Positions 38,179-49,424 are shown, counted from the first letter of the stretch. The stretch is DNA of 64,000 nucleotides from Streptomyces roseirectus (GCF_014489635.1 NZ_CP060828.1:4192001-4256000); one strand, 5' to 3'. Notes: generated from the sequence alone by a model not told the origin. Program-made: numbers and translations.

Positions 38179-40113
38179 TCACTCGATCCCGTTCCTCCGC
38201 CGGATCTCCTCCACCGCCTTCCGATGCCGCGCGGCCTCTCCCTCCCGTCCGGCTGCAGCCTCCAACTTCTCCAACGCCCCATGCACACGCCGCTGTTCGA
38301 ACTGCGACCGGCGCAGGAGGGCACGTTCGAGCGCCCCCTCGTACAGCGTCCGTGCCGCGTCCACCTCGCCGAGCCGGCCCAGAACTCCCGCCAGGGCGAA
38401 GGAGATCCGTGCGGTGATCCGCTCCCGCTTCTGCTCGACCGCCGCCTCGCGTGCCTCGGTCAGCAGAGCGCGTGCGGTGTCCAACTGGCCCAGCCGGGCG
38501 CGCGCTTCGCCCAGCCGGTAGGTCTGGAGCAGCACACCGTAGGGGTTGGGGAGAGCCGCGTGGATCGCGCGTGACGCCTCGAACTCGCCCACGGAGTCGG
38601 CCCATTGACCCCGTGCCCCGAGCAGCATCCCCTTGGCCTCCGCGACGGAGCCCCGGAGTTTGGCGTCCGGTTCGCCGTCCCCGAGGAGCTGGGTGGCGGC
38701 CTCGGCGGCGGTCAACTCGCGTTCCGCCTCGTCCAGTTGGCCGGACTGCCAGAGGGGGCGGGCGAGTTGGAGGCGGGTGCGGACGATCCAGGTGGCGCGG
38801 CCGTGCCGCAGGGCGGAGGCGACGGCGAGCCGGAACACCTCGATCACGTCGGTCTGGTGGGGGTGGTCGAGGGCGTACGTCCAGATCGGCTCGGAGACGG
38901 CGACCGCCTCCGCGTCCAGTTCGCCGCGGTGGGCGAGCCGCAGACAGGCGAACAGGGCGTGCCGTTCGTCGTACAGCCACGCCGCGTCGATCTCGGCGTC
39001 CGGCGCGGACGGGTCGGCCTCGAACGTGTCGCCGACGGTCAGCCGCTCCCCGGCCACCAGCAGGTCCGCGCGCTGTGCCTGACGGACGTACCAGCGCAGG
39101 ACGCGGACGCGGGCGGCGGCGGTCTCGTCGGCGTCGTGGCGGGAGCGGCGCAGGGCGTGGGCGTGCAGGGGGCCGGGCAGGCGCAGGCGGGTGCCCGTGC
39201 CGAGGTCCAACAGGCCGGCGCGGTGGAGTTCTTCGAGCGCTGTGTGGCAGGTGGCCTCCCCCAGTCCGAGGAGCGCGGTCGCGGAGGCCGGTGTGAAGGT
39301 GGGGCCGGGGTGGTGGGGCAGCAGGCGGTAGAGGAGGGACGCCGGGCGCGACAGCCCCTCGTACACCGTGTTCCAGACGCGTTCGACGCCGGGGACGCCC
39401 TTCTCGTCCCACTCGCCGCGCAGTTCGGAGATCAGCTGGGGCAGCGGGCGCACCCGGTGTCCGCGCAGCCAGCGGCCGGCGACGTGCAGGGCGGCGGGCA
39501 GGCCGTCGCACAGCCGCACGAGGGCGCGCACGGACTCCTGGTCGCCGGCCAACCGGGGGTCGCGGACGACGAGTTCGAGGAGTTCGGTGGCCGCGCGCTC
39601 GTCCAGCGGCGGCAGCGTGAGGTCGACGGCGGCGCCGTCCTCCAGGTCGTGCAGCGGGCCCTGGCTCGCGACCAGGACGACGCTCGCGCCGGACGCCGGG
39701 AGGAGCGGGACGACCTCGGAGGCGTACCGGACGTTGTCGACGAGCAGGACGAGCCGGGCGTCCGCCGTGAGGTTCCAGTACTGCCGGCAGCGGTCCGTGA
39801 ACCGCCGTTCCACCAGGGCCGGTTCGACGCCGAGCAGGCGCAGCAGGTGGGCCAGCACGTCGCCGGCGTCCAGCACGCCGTCCACGCGGTAGTCGTCCAG
39901 GTCGACGTCGTACACCCCGCCCGGGTACCGGTCCAGCACGGTCCGCGCGATCAGCCGCGCCAGCTCCGTCTTCCCCAGCCCCGCCGGCCCGCTCAACGCC
40001 AGCACCAGCGGCCGCCCACCGCCCCGCCACTCCTCCACCGCCCGCAACGCCCGCTCCCGTTCCCGCTCGCGGTTGACGAAGTGCATGGGCTCCGGCGGGA
40101 GTTCGACCCTCAT
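38179..40113 (-). CDS. NB-ARC/AfsR-type ATPase with tetratricopeptide-like repeats
   Basis: A 644-residue STAND-type protein. NB-ARC: Walker A SGPAGLGKTELA (P-loop 42-49), Walker B RLVLLVDNVR, sensor-like SVVLVASQGPLHDL, and GLPAALHVAGRWL. Then a winged-helix region (LYRLLPHHPGPTFTPASATALLGL) and C-terminal helical repeats (LGEARARLGQLDTARALLTEAREA, LGEVDAARTLYEGALE). The SARP/OmpR DNA-binding domain of AfsR is absent, so it may act as a signalling or defence ATPase rather than an activator. Function unknown. Confidence 0.83.
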   Translation of the reverse strand: MRVELPPEPMHFVNRERERERALRAVEEWRGGGRPLVLALSGPAGLGKTELARLIARTVLDRYPGGVYDVDLDDYRVDGVLDAGDVLAHLLRLLGVEPALVERRFTDRCRQYWNLTADARLVLLVDNVRYASEVVPLLPASGASVVLVASQGPLHDLEDGAAVDLTLPPLDERAATELLELVVRDPRLAGDQESVRALVRLCDGLPAALHVAGRWLRGHRVRPLPQLISELRGEWDEKGVPGVERVWNTVYEGLSRPASLLYRLLPHHPGPTFTPASATALLGLGEATCHTALEELHRAGLLDLGTGTRLRLPGPLHAHALRRSRHDADETAAARVRVLRWYVRQAQRADLLVAGERLTVGDTFEADPSAPDAEIDAAWLYDERHALFACLRLAHRGELDAEAVAVSEPIWTYALDHPHQTDVIEVFRLAVASALRHGRATWIVRTRLQLARPLWQSGQLDEAERELTAAEAATQLLGDGEPDAKLRGSVAEAKGMLLGARGQWADSVGEFEASRAIHAALPNPYGVLLQTYRLGEARARLGQLDTARALLTEAREAAVEQKRERITARISFALAGVLGRLGEVDAARTLYEGALERALLRRSQFEQRRVHGALEKLEAAAGREGEAARHRKAVEEIRRRNGIE

Positions 40114-40212
40114 ACGACGCCTCTCCTAGGACCTGCCTCGACGCGGTTTCACCCCAGACTCTGCCATCACGGCTCCTGGGGACGCACCGCCCGTTCCGGT
40201 GGAAGGTGCGGC

Positions 40213-41682
40213 TCACTCCCCGCCGTAGAGCCGTGCTGGGTCGACCAGTTGGATCGTGGGGTCGTCCTGGGCGAGGCGGCGTAGTTCGTCGGTGAAGCCG
40301 GTGCCGCTGAAGCAGTGCAGGCGGGTCGTGGCGGTGGCGGTGCCGGTTCGGGTGAGGAGGGTGCGGATGTGGCGGAGGCGGTCGAGGTGGCCGAGGCCCA
40401 TGACGTCGCCCCATTTCGCCTCGCCGATGGCGAGCAGGGCCGCGCGGCCGTCGTCGGACTCGCCGTGGACGGCCACGTCGACCTCGTGGCTGGTCCGGGC
40501 GGCTGGATCGTTGACCGTGCCGGCGGCCACGCGGGTGACGTGGCCGCCGTGGGTGTCGGGGGCCGCGTGCCAGCGGGCCCACTCCCGGCAGATCTGCTCG
40601 AAACGTGGGCCGACGACCTTGCTGCGGAAGGTGGCCTGTGCCCGGCGCCAGACGGCCGGGGCCCGGCCGGGGCGTTCGAGGTCGCCCCAGGCCGGGCGCA
40701 TGACCGCGTGGTAGAAGGTGAGCAGTGGCTCGGCGATGCGGTACGCGGAGCGGTTGCGGCGGAACGCGTCCGCCTCGTGGGTGATCATGCCGACGTCCTG
40801 GAGGACGCTCAGCGGATGGGCGAGGTCGGTGGACTTGCGGCCGAGGTGGTCGGCGATGCCGCCCCGGGCGGCGTTGCCCGCGGCGATGGCGGCGAGTACG
40901 GAGTGGTAGAGCGCGATGTCGTGGAGTTCGGGCTCTTCGGCGAGGAGGTAGCGGGCCTCCCGGAAGAGCGGACGGGCCGGGTTGAGGACGGCGCGCACGA
41001 CCCAGTCGTCGAAGTCGTCCGGTCCGGCGGGGGCGTCGCTCTGGGTGAACTCCTTGCGGTAGGCGGGGGTGCCGCCCACGACAGCGTTGGTCAGCAGGGC
41101 GGTGCGCGGGTCGGTGATCTGCCAGAAGTCGGCCGCCGACCGGAAGTCCAGGGTGGGGACGACGAGTTCGAGTCCGGCGCGGCCGCGCAGCGGGGCGTTC
41201 CCGGACAGCAGTTTGCCCATGAAGGACAGCGCCGACCCGCACAGCAGCAGGCGTACCGGGGTGTTGGTGTGCTGGGCGCCGGGGTCGAGGGCGCGCTGGA
41301 TGACCGAGGGGAGGGCGGGGGACGCCTTGGCGAGGAAGGGGAACTCGTCGATGACCGCCACGGCAGGGGCGCCGGTGTCGGCGATGCGCAGGAGTTCCCT
41401 GACGGCCTCGTCCCAGTGCGCGAAGCGGAACGGGGTGGGCTGTCCGCGGTGCCGGGCCAGCGCCTCGCCGAACTCGCGCAGGGAGTCGGCCTCGGTGGTC
41501 TCGGTGGCCGTGAACATGAAGCCGCCGGCCGCTCGGGTGACGGCGTCCAGCAGGAAGGTCTTGCCCTGTCGGCGACGGCCGGAGACCACGCCGAGCGCCG
41601 CCTGCGGGCCGGGCAGGGTGGCGAAGCGGGTGAGTTCGGCCCATTCGAAGTCCCGGTCGAACATCTCGGCGGGCTTGTCCAC
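40213..41682 (-). CDS. AAA family ATPase with DUF234-type nuclease-like C-terminus
   Basis: A 489-residue protein of the archaeal-type ATPase/DUF234 group. P-loop GRRRQGKT at 35-42, Walker B AVAVIDEFPFLAK, then a winged-helix part (GGIADHLGRKSTDLAHPLSVLQDVGMI). The C-terminal domain EVDVAVHGESDDGRAALLAIGEAKWG has the PD-(D/E)xK-like E-D-...-E-x-K pattern. The GTG at 41682 follows GGAGG at six bases. A 33-bp palindrome containing a TATAAT -10 on this strand lies just upstream, which suggests autorepression. Such proteins are often mobile; targets unknown. Confidence 0.82.
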   Translation of the reverse strand: MDKPAEMFDRDFEWAELTRFATLPGPQAALGVVSGRRRQGKTFLLDAVTRAAGGFMFTATETTEADSLREFGEALARHRGQPTPFRFAHWDEAVRELLRIADTGAPAVAVIDEFPFLAKASPALPSVIQRALDPGAQHTNTPVRLLLCGSALSFMGKLLSGNAPLRGRAGLELVVPTLDFRSAADFWQITDPRTALLTNAVVGGTPAYRKEFTQSDAPAGPDDFDDWVVRAVLNPARPLFREARYLLAEEPELHDIALYHSVLAAIAAGNAARGGIADHLGRKSTDLAHPLSVLQDVGMITHEADAFRRNRSAYRIAEPLLTFYHAVMRPAWGDLERPGRAPAVWRRAQATFRSKVVGPRFEQICREWARWHAAPDTHGGHVTRVAAGTVNDPAARTSHEVDVAVHGESDDGRAALLAIGEAKWGDVMGLGHLDRLRHIRTLLTRTGTATATTRLHCFSGTGFTDELRRLAQDDPTIQLVDPARLYGGE

Positions 41683-41695
41683 CAGCGCCTCCTAT

Positions 41696-41728
41696 GTATA
41701 GGTGCAGTTATTATAACTCCACCTATAC
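41696..41728 (-). promoter_or_regulatory. 33-bp palindromic operator overlapping a TATAAT promoter
   Basis: Arms of 16 bp (GTATAGGTGCAGTTAT and its complement with one C/G mismatch) around a single T. On the minus strand the centre contains TATAAT. The start codon of the ATPase gene is 14 bases beyond the edge and GGAGG lies between. It is strikingly AT-rich for this genome. A protein bound here would block the promoter. Confidence 0.75.
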
Positions 41729-41752
41729 AAACTCCCACCCCGATCGGCCCTC

Positions 41753-42559
41753 TCAGGCCCCGTAGTCGAACGACCCCGTCCGTCTCCCCCGTGCCTGGAC
41801 CAGCCGGATCGCCAGTGAGGCGAGGTAGAGCCACAGGGCGCCGGTGAGGAGGGCGAGGGTGAGGGGGCGGGTGAGGGGGTGGTCGGTGAGGATGGCGCGG
41901 ATGGCGGTGAGGGAGTGGGTGAGGGGGAGGAGGTCGGCGGTGTATTGGACCCAGGGGGGCCAGAAGTCGGTGGGGACCTGGACTCCGCAGATGGCCATCA
42001 TGAGGAGGTAGGCGGTGTTGGAGACGACGTTGCGGGCGCCGGGCAGGCCGATGACGACGGCGGAGAGGAAGAGGCCGACGCCGTAGGAGGTGAGGGCGGT
42101 GACGAGGACGAGGAGGATCAGGGCGGGGACCTGGGGCCAGGTGGGGCGGACGCCGAACGCGGGGGCCAGCGCGAAGAGGGTGACCAGGGCGGTGACCGCG
42201 CCGCTCACCGGCTGCTGGAGGCCGCGGCCGAACAGGACGGTACCCAGCGGCGCCGGGGACGCGGACAGGAGGGGGAACGTGCCCTCCTGGCGTTCGCGGA
42301 CGCCGTTCGTGGTGACCGTCATCGTCTCGATGACGCAGGCCATGACCGCGTTGCCGACGACGAGGTAGCGCGTGCGCTCGGGGGAGCCGAGCATGACGCC
42401 GATGAGGGCGAAGAAGGTGACCTGGGAGAGCATGCGGCCCAGCCAGCCGATCGTCCAGGAGCGCCAGGTGTAGGTCTGGCGGAAGTCGGCGGCGGAGGTG
42501 CGGGCCGCGTACCGCACGATGTGGACGCGGCTCGTGACAGCGGCGGCGAGAGTACTCAC
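41753..42559 (-). CDS. ABC-2 type transporter permease 2 of the nucleoside/RiPP cluster
   Basis: A 268-residue membrane protein with six predicted segments. The ABC-2 signature is VTTNGVRERQEGTFPLLSASPAPLG; the last segment is LTLALLTGALWLYLASLAIRLV. The GTG at 42559 starts one base after the stop of permease 1. Last gene of the operon peptide-M16-GNAT-NTase-ABC. With the preceding ATPase and permease it forms an exporter for the cluster product or for self-resistance. Confidence 0.88.
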   Translation of the reverse strand: MSTLAAAVTSRVHIVRYAARTSAADFRQTYTWRSWTIGWLGRMLSQVTFFALIGVMLGSPERTRYLVVGNAVMACVIETMTVTTNGVRERQEGTFPLLSASPAPLGTVLFGRGLQQPVSGAVTALVTLFALAPAFGVRPTWPQVPALILLVLVTALTSYGVGLFLSAVVIGLPGARNVVSNTAYLLMMAICGVQVPTDFWPPWVQYTADLLPLTHSLTAIRAILTDHPLTRPLTLALLTGALWLYLASLAIRLVQARGRRTGSFDYGA

Positions 42560-42560
42560 T

Positions 42561-43331
42561 TCACACCTCGGAGAGTGTTCCGGCGGCACGGGCCTGCCGC
42601 AGCGCGCGGTTGACGGCGAACAGTCCGGCGAGGGTGCCCGCCAGCCCCAGCAGGACGATGACGGCGAGGCTCGCCGCGGCGTCCGGGACGGGCTCGGTGG
42701 ACAGGGACCGGCGCAGCAGGTCGGCGCTCCACGACAGGAAGACCGCCGAGGACAGGGGGCGCAGCCACTCCGGCAGCATCGAGACCGGCACGAGCACGCC
42801 GGCCAGCAGGTAGAAGGGGTAGGTGAGGGTGTTCTGCATGAGACGGGCGCTCGGCGCGAGGACGAACAGCGCGGACAGCAGCGTCGCGGTGCCGGCCATG
42901 GCGAGCCCCGAGGCGAGGACGCACAGCACGAACACGGTCCCGTGGACGACCGTCAGATGGATCCCGAAGCCGTAGCGGGCCACCAGCCACGCCTCCGCGA
43001 ACGACACCATGCTGATCGCCGTGACGGCCCCGATCCGGCCCAGGACGACGACGAAGAACCGGGCCGGCGTCGCGACGAGCGCTTCCAGCGTCCCCCACGA
43101 CCGCTCCCGGTTGATGACCTCGCCGGCGATCAGCAGCGTCATGTCCCACAGCGCCATCAGGACCGGCGCCAGCACCACCCCGGCGGCCAGGTCGCGCCGG
43201 CCGGAGTACTCGCTGATCGACAGCAGCACCATCGTCATCAGCGGCGCCCGCACGAGGATCAGCAGGACGTCGGGGCTGGTGCGGGCGATGGCAAGTTGGA
43301 AGCGGACGGCTCCCCACAGGGTGGTGATCAC
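42561..43331 (-). CDS. ABC-2 type transporter permease 1 of the nucleoside/RiPP cluster
   Basis: A 256-residue membrane protein. It shows the ABC-2 coupling-helix block GEVINRERSWGTLEALVATPARFF and the later NTLTYPFYLLAGVLVPVSMLP. About six membrane segments. The GTG start overlaps the ATPase stop (GTGA), so translation is coupled. Heterodimer with permease 2 is likely. Confidence 0.88.
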   Translation of the reverse strand: MITTLWGAVRFQLAIARTSPDVLLILVRAPLMTMVLLSISEYSGRRDLAAGVVLAPVLMALWDMTLLIAGEVINRERSWGTLEALVATPARFFVVVLGRIGAVTAISMVSFAEAWLVARYGFGIHLTVVHGTVFVLCVLASGLAMAGTATLLSALFVLAPSARLMQNTLTYPFYLLAGVLVPVSMLPEWLRPLSSAVFLSWSADLLRRSLSTEPVPDAAASLAVIVLLGLAGTLAGLFAVNRALRQARAAGTLSEV

Positions 43332-44302
43332 GCCGACACCCGCATCTTCCGGCCGCCGACGACCCTCAGGTACAGCTCCTCCAGGCCGGGCGGGCCGGTG
43401 CGGACGCTGCTGACGCCCGCGTCGACCAGCAGCGCGAGGACGAGGCGGGTGGCCTCGGCGCTCGCGGTGTCGACGCACAGGTGTCCGCCCCGGGGGCGGC
43501 GCACGGTGTTCACCTCGGGCAGGGCCTCGATCTCGGCGGCGACCCTCGGCGGCACGGCGTCCGCCTCGACGCGCTGGCCTCCGGAGAGGCGGCGGGCCAG
43601 GTCGCGGGGGTCGCCGGAGGTCAGGACGCGGCCGTGGTCGATCAGGGTGACCTCGTCGCAGATCGCCTCGGCCTGCGCCATGTCGTGGGTGGTGATCAGG
43701 ACGGTGCGGCCCTCGGCGCGCAGGGCGCGGACGAAGTCGCGGAAGTCGTCGGCGGCGACCGGGTCCATGCCGGTGGTCGGCTCGTCCAGGAGCAGGACCT
43801 GGGCGTCGCCGATCAGGCCCCTGGCCAGGTGCAGGCGCTGCTTCATGCCGCGTGAGAAGCCGTTGACGCGTTCGTCCGCGCGGTCGGTCAGGCCGACCCG
43901 GTCCAGGAGCTCCGCCATGCGGGTGCGCAGCTCCCGGCCGTGCAGTCCGTGCAGGGCACCCCACAGCTCCAGGTTCTGCCGGGACGTCAGACGGCCGTAC
44001 AGGCCCCGGTCGCCGCCCAGGACCAGGCCGATGCGGCGGCGGATCTCGCGGGGGCGGTCGGTGACGCCGAAGCCGAGGACGCGGGCCGTGCCCGAGGTCG
44101 GCAGCAGGGTCGTCGAGAGGATCTTGCACAGGGTGCTCTTGCCCGCGCCGTTCGGGCCCAGGAGGCCGTGGACGGTGCCGGGGGCGATCGTCAGGCTCAG
44201 GCCGTCCAACGCCGTCAGCGTACGGGCGCCCGCGCCCCTTCCGACGGTGAACTCCCTGCGCAGGTCGACGACTTCGACGGCGGGCGGGGTGGTCTCTGTC
44301 AC
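43328..44302 (-). CDS. ABC transporter ATP-binding protein of the nucleoside/RiPP cluster
   Basis: A 324-residue ATPase with Walker [15 protein letters not shown]-loop region LVLGGDRGLYGRLTSRQNLEL, signature FSRGMKQRLHLARGL, Walker B VLLLDEPTTGMDP and H-loop LITTHDMAQ. The signature has R in place of one G, as in many DrrA-type subunits. Its GTG start overlaps the nucleotidyltransferase stop (GTGA). Drives the two downstream permeases. Confidence 0.93.
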   Translation of the reverse strand: MTETTPPAVEVVDLRREFTVGRGAGARTLTALDGLSLTIAPGTVHGLLGPNGAGKSTLCKILSTTLLPTSGTARVLGFGVTDRPREIRRRIGLVLGGDRGLYGRLTSRQNLELWGALHGLHGRELRTRMAELLDRVGLTDRADERVNGFSRGMKQRLHLARGLIGDAQVLLLDEPTTGMDPVAADDFRDFVRALRAEGRTVLITTHDMAQAEAICDEVTLIDHGRVLTSGDPRDLARRLSGGQRVEADAVPPRVAAEIEALPEVNTVRRPRGGHLCVDTASAEATRLVLALLVDAGVSSVRTGPPGLEELYLRVVGGRKMRVSA

Positions 44303-45776
44303 CGGACGGCCTCCAGACGGTCGAGTGCGGCGAGCGCCGTTTCGTAGTCGGCCCAGCTCACGACCTCGCCGCAGACCAGGAGGAAGTCGGCGAGGGGGGT
44401 GCGCAGGAGGGTGATGCCGTTGGTGTCGTGGCGGACGGAGCGGGTTGCTGGGGGGCCGGGGTGGACGGCGGGGGCCGCCGAGGTGCCGGGGTGGACGGCG
44501 CGGGGGGCCACCGGGGCGTCGGGGCTGACGGAGTGGAGGGTCGCCGGGGTGTCGGGGCTGACGGCGCGGGGAGTCGGCGAGGTGTCGGGGTTAACGGCAC
44601 GGGGAGCCGCCAAGGTGTCGGGGCTGACGGAGTGGAGGGTCGCCGGGGTGTCGGGGCTGGCGGCGCGGGGAGTCGGCGAGGTGTCGGGGTTAACGGCACG
44701 GGGAGCCGCCAAGGTGTCGGGGCTGACGGAGTGGAGGGTCGCCGGGGTGTCGGGGCTGGCGGCGTCGGTCGTCTGGGTGTCGCGTCGGTTCAGGCGTAGG
44801 CCCGCCACGGGGAAACCGGCGTCCAGGCGGGCGTCCACGGTCGTGGGCGGATCGGCGGGGCGCTCGGCGGCTTCCCGGCGGGCGAGTTCGGCTGCCGCCG
44901 GTTCGTGCAGGGGGGTGCGGAAGGCGTCCAAGGGGGCCTGGGTGCCGTCCTGGGTGTAGGTGAGGAGTTCCAGGAGTTCGGGGGCCAGGTGGTGGGCTGC
45001 GGCGGCCTCCGCGAGGGTGGCGGGGGGCGGCGGGCAGTGCGTGAGGATCATCAGGACGTCCACGGCGTCCTTCGCGTGGAAGGGGCGCTGGAAGCGTTCC
45101 TCGGCCAGCGCGAGGAGGTCCGCGAGGGTCTGGTCGGCGGGGAGGGTGCGGCGCGGAGGGACGGCCGAACCGGGGTCGCCGGGGAAGGCGACCATGCTCA
45201 GCTCGACGTTGTACGGGCGGTCCAGGAGTTCGTCCTCCGCCGGCCACCTCAGGCCGAGGGTGACACTGGTGCGGCCCTCGTGCCGCGTCAGGGCGAGGAC
45301 GATGTCCTCGACCGGGGCCCGGCCCGTCACCGTCAGCGCCGCCCGCCACAGCTCGTCCTCCGTCGCGAAGGAGAGGTCGAGGTCGCCCACGGGGCGCAGC
45401 AGGTCCGGCGGGTACCAGCGGGCGACCGAGGGGCCCTTGGCGATCCTGACGCCGGGGACGGCGGCCCGCACCGCGTCGAACAGGTCCGCGTACCGGCCGG
45501 CCCGCGCCCTCGCCCTCCGCAGCTCATCACTGGCCCCGCTGCCCAGCGCCACGCCCTCCCTGGCCGCCGCCGAGATCAGCAACTGCGGCAGCCTCGGCGA
45601 GACCCGCCGGCCCCGCCGGATCAACTCCCGCCGACTCTCGTGCTCGGCGACGCCCAGCAGGCGGTACAGCATGTCGAGGGTGACGTCGGGGAGGGGGGCC
45701 GTGGGGGTGCGCGGGGCTTCGGTGCGGGCGTCCGAGGCATCCGTACGGGCCTCCGGCGCTTCAGTGCGGGCGCCGG

Positions 45777-45780
<4 letters not shown>
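44299..45780 (-). CDS. nucleotidyltransferase family protein (NTP_transf_5 type) with repeat insertion
   Basis: A 493-residue protein. Residues about 20-310 resemble the PF14907 nucleotidyltransferase family: [45 protein letters not shown] (GDxD metal motif), [15 protein letters not shown], and [18 protein letters not shown]. Such proteins occur in several RiPP clusters, where their role is not settled. Residues about 340-445 are nine or so copies of an 11-residue repeat ([22 protein letters not shown]). The conserved family end [14 protein letters not shown] follows the repeats. ATG overlaps the GNAT stop (ATGA). Confidence 0.75.
44452..44762. repeat. 33-bp tandem repeats inside the nucleotidyltransferase gene
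   Basis: Blocks such as GGGGTTAACGGCACGG and GTCGGGGCTGACGGAGTGGA recur in near-identical order, giving an 11-residue protein repeat, with a perfect higher-order unit of about 120 bp repeated twice. In frame throughout. Confidence 0.9.
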
Positions 45781-47839
<2,059 letters not shown>

Positions 47840-47843
<4 letters not shown>

Positions 47844-49069
47844 GCTGCCTCCGGGCGGACCGCGATGGTGAGGTTGCCGCGGAGGGTGGCGGCGGCGTGG
47901 GAGACCTGGGTGGGGGTGACGGCGCGGAGGGCGGCTCGGGCTTGGTCGAGGGACCAGTCGGTGGTGCCGCCGCGAATGCCGAGGGCGGTGAGGCGGGCGC
48001 GTTCGACGGGGGTCTCGCCCTGGGTGACGAGGCGCATCTCGGCCTTGCGTTTGGCGACGGCGAATTCCTCGTCGGGGACGCGGCCCTCGGCGAGGTCCGT
48101 GAGGAGGCCGTCGACGATCTCCGTCAGCCGGCCCACCGCCTCGGGCTCGACCCCGACGAGCAGCCGCCAGACCCCGGCCTCGGTGTAGAAGCGGCTCCAC
48201 GACTCGAACGCGTACGACAGGGCCTCCTCCACGCGCAGCTTCCGGTAGAGGAGGGAGGAGGGGCTGGAGCCGAGGAGCATCGACAGGACCGTGTACGCCT
48301 CCTTGCCGGCGCCGTCGAGGGCCGGGGAGCGGCCGGCGAAGCAGGTCCACGCGAAGTCGGGTCCGGCCGGGCCCGGCGGGGTGAGGTCGGCGGCGGGGAG
48401 CGGCAGCGCGGGCGCGAAGGGGGAACCGGTGCCGGGGTCGGGGAAGGTGCCGAGGAGGTCGTCGATGCCGTCGACCGGCCGCGGGCCCACCACGACGAGG
48501 GCCATCGGCCCGGTCAGGAAGCGCGCCCGGTACTCCTTCTCCACGTCGGCGGAGGTGAGCGTCCGCAGTTCGTCGATCCGCCCGCCGATCGGCCGGCCGA
48601 TGGGGTGGCCGGGGAACAGCTTCTCGAAGACGACGTCCTGGACGACGTCGGCGGGGTCGGCGGCGGCCGTCACCATCTCCTTGACGACGACCTCGCGCTC
48701 CAGCTCGAAGACCCGCTCGTCGAAGACGGGGTCCAGCACGGCGTCGAGCATCATCGCCGTCGTCTCCTGCGCGTCCTCGGCGGCGACCTGCGCGTAGAAG
48801 AGCATGGTCTCCAGGCCGGTCTCGGCGTTGGTGGTGCCGCCCCGGCGCTCCACCCACTCCGCGAAGGACGGCCGGCCCGGCTTCGGCAGCGAGAAGAGCA
48901 GGTGCTCCAGGAGGTGCGCGACGCCGCAGCGGCCCTGGGGGTCGAGCCGGGCGCCGTAGCCGACGGACAGGCAGACGCTGGCGGTCTCCAGGTTCGGGTC
49001 GAGCAGACTGACCACCTGAGGGCGGATGCGCTCCGTGGTGGTCGGCGGTATTTCTCCGGCGGCGAGCAT
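47840..49069 (-). CDS. M16 family zinc metallopeptidase
   Basis: A 409-residue inverted-zincin peptidase. The HxxEH motif is in GVAHLLEHLLF, the distal zinc glutamate in ELEREVVVKEM about 75 residues later, and the C-terminal substrate-binding block is SSPSSLLYRKLRVEEALSYAF. Single-unit M16B size, so it may act as a dimer. The ATG at 49069 follows AAGGAA at six bases. It is the first gene after the 21-residue peptide and its hairpins. M16 peptidases process peptide precursors in PQQ and subtilosin-type pathways, so processing of the neighbouring peptide is the natural hypothesis. Confidence 0.9.
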
Positions 49070-49146
49070 CCGGATTCCTTTCTCTCGGACATGTCGAAAT
49101 CTGCGGGCCCCTGCGGACGGCCGGAAAAAGGGGCGATAAAAACCAA

Positions 49147-49181
49147 GCGGTGCCGCCACGGTTACCTCGTGGCGGCACCGC
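49147..49181. terminator. strong hairpin between peptide gene and M16 peptidase
   Basis: Perfect 14-bp inverted repeat GCGGTGCCGCCACG / CGTGGCGGCACCGC with a 7-base loop, 29 bases downstream of the peptide stop on the minus strand. No T-run follows. A partial terminator or RNA stabiliser here would let the short peptide be made in excess over the downstream enzymes, a familiar RiPP layout. Confidence 0.8.
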
Positions 49182-49197
49182 TAGCCCCTAGGGGCTA
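49182..49197. repeat. 16-bp perfect palindrome after the peptide gene
   Basis: TAGCCCCTAGGGGCTA, directly abutting the larger hairpin and 12 bases after the peptide stop. May form a second small hairpin or a protein-binding site. Confidence 0.7.
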
Positions 49198-49209
49198 TCA
49201 GCCCTTGGT

Positions 49210-49275
49210 TCAGGCCTTCTTCGTGACGACCTTCTCCAGGCGCGGGGAGACGAGGGTGACGGCGTTGCGAGTCAT
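49210..49275 (-). CDS. 21-residue peptide, candidate RiPP precursor or leader peptide
   Basis: Short gene starting MTRNAVTLVSPR and ending EKVVTKKA. AAAGGGA lies six bases before the ATG, and the frame uses G/C third positions throughout. It sits between a 2-oxoglutarate oxygenase gene and an M16 peptidase gene and is followed by two palindromes. A possible promoter lies upstream at 49352-49381. It has no Cys or Trp; Ser, Thr, Arg, Glu and Lys are the possible modification sites. I do not recognise the sequence. It could also be a regulatory leader peptide. Confidence 0.6.
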   Translation of the reverse strand: MTRNAVTLVSPRLEKVVTKKA

Positions 49276-49351
49276 GTTATTCCCTTTCTTCGTCGGTTTT
49301 CTGTCGCCGGGGTTTTCGGATTTTCCTCGACCCCGTCGCGGCGACAAACAA

Positions 49352-49381
49352 TTTCTACCAGCGCCCGGAGAACCCCCTCAA
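49352..49381 (-). promoter_or_regulatory. possible promoter of the peptide gene
   Basis: On the minus strand TTGAGG, 18 bases, TAGAAA. It resembles the HrdB-type consensus TTGAC-18-TAGRRT. It lies about 75 bp upstream of the peptide start in a relatively AT-rich leader. Confidence 0.4.
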
Positions 49382-49424
49382 GGGACAAGTCCCGAACATT
49401 CCACCGCGCGGAACGAATTACTTC

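Noticed and set aside
36134..41644. 1836-residue open frame on the minus strand
   Set aside because: It runs across three real genes and the heptamer repeat in another frame; composition is Arg/Pro-rich shadow with no family resemblance.
47844..49178. N-terminal extension of the GNAT-like gene to a 1133-residue frame
   Set aside because: The extension is the shadow of the M16 peptidase. The GTG overlapping the M16 stop is the logical start.
49210..49275. Lanthipeptide or lasso peptide precursor
   Set aside because: No Cys in the peptide and no LanM/LanB or lasso cyclase nearby; any RiPP class must be another one.
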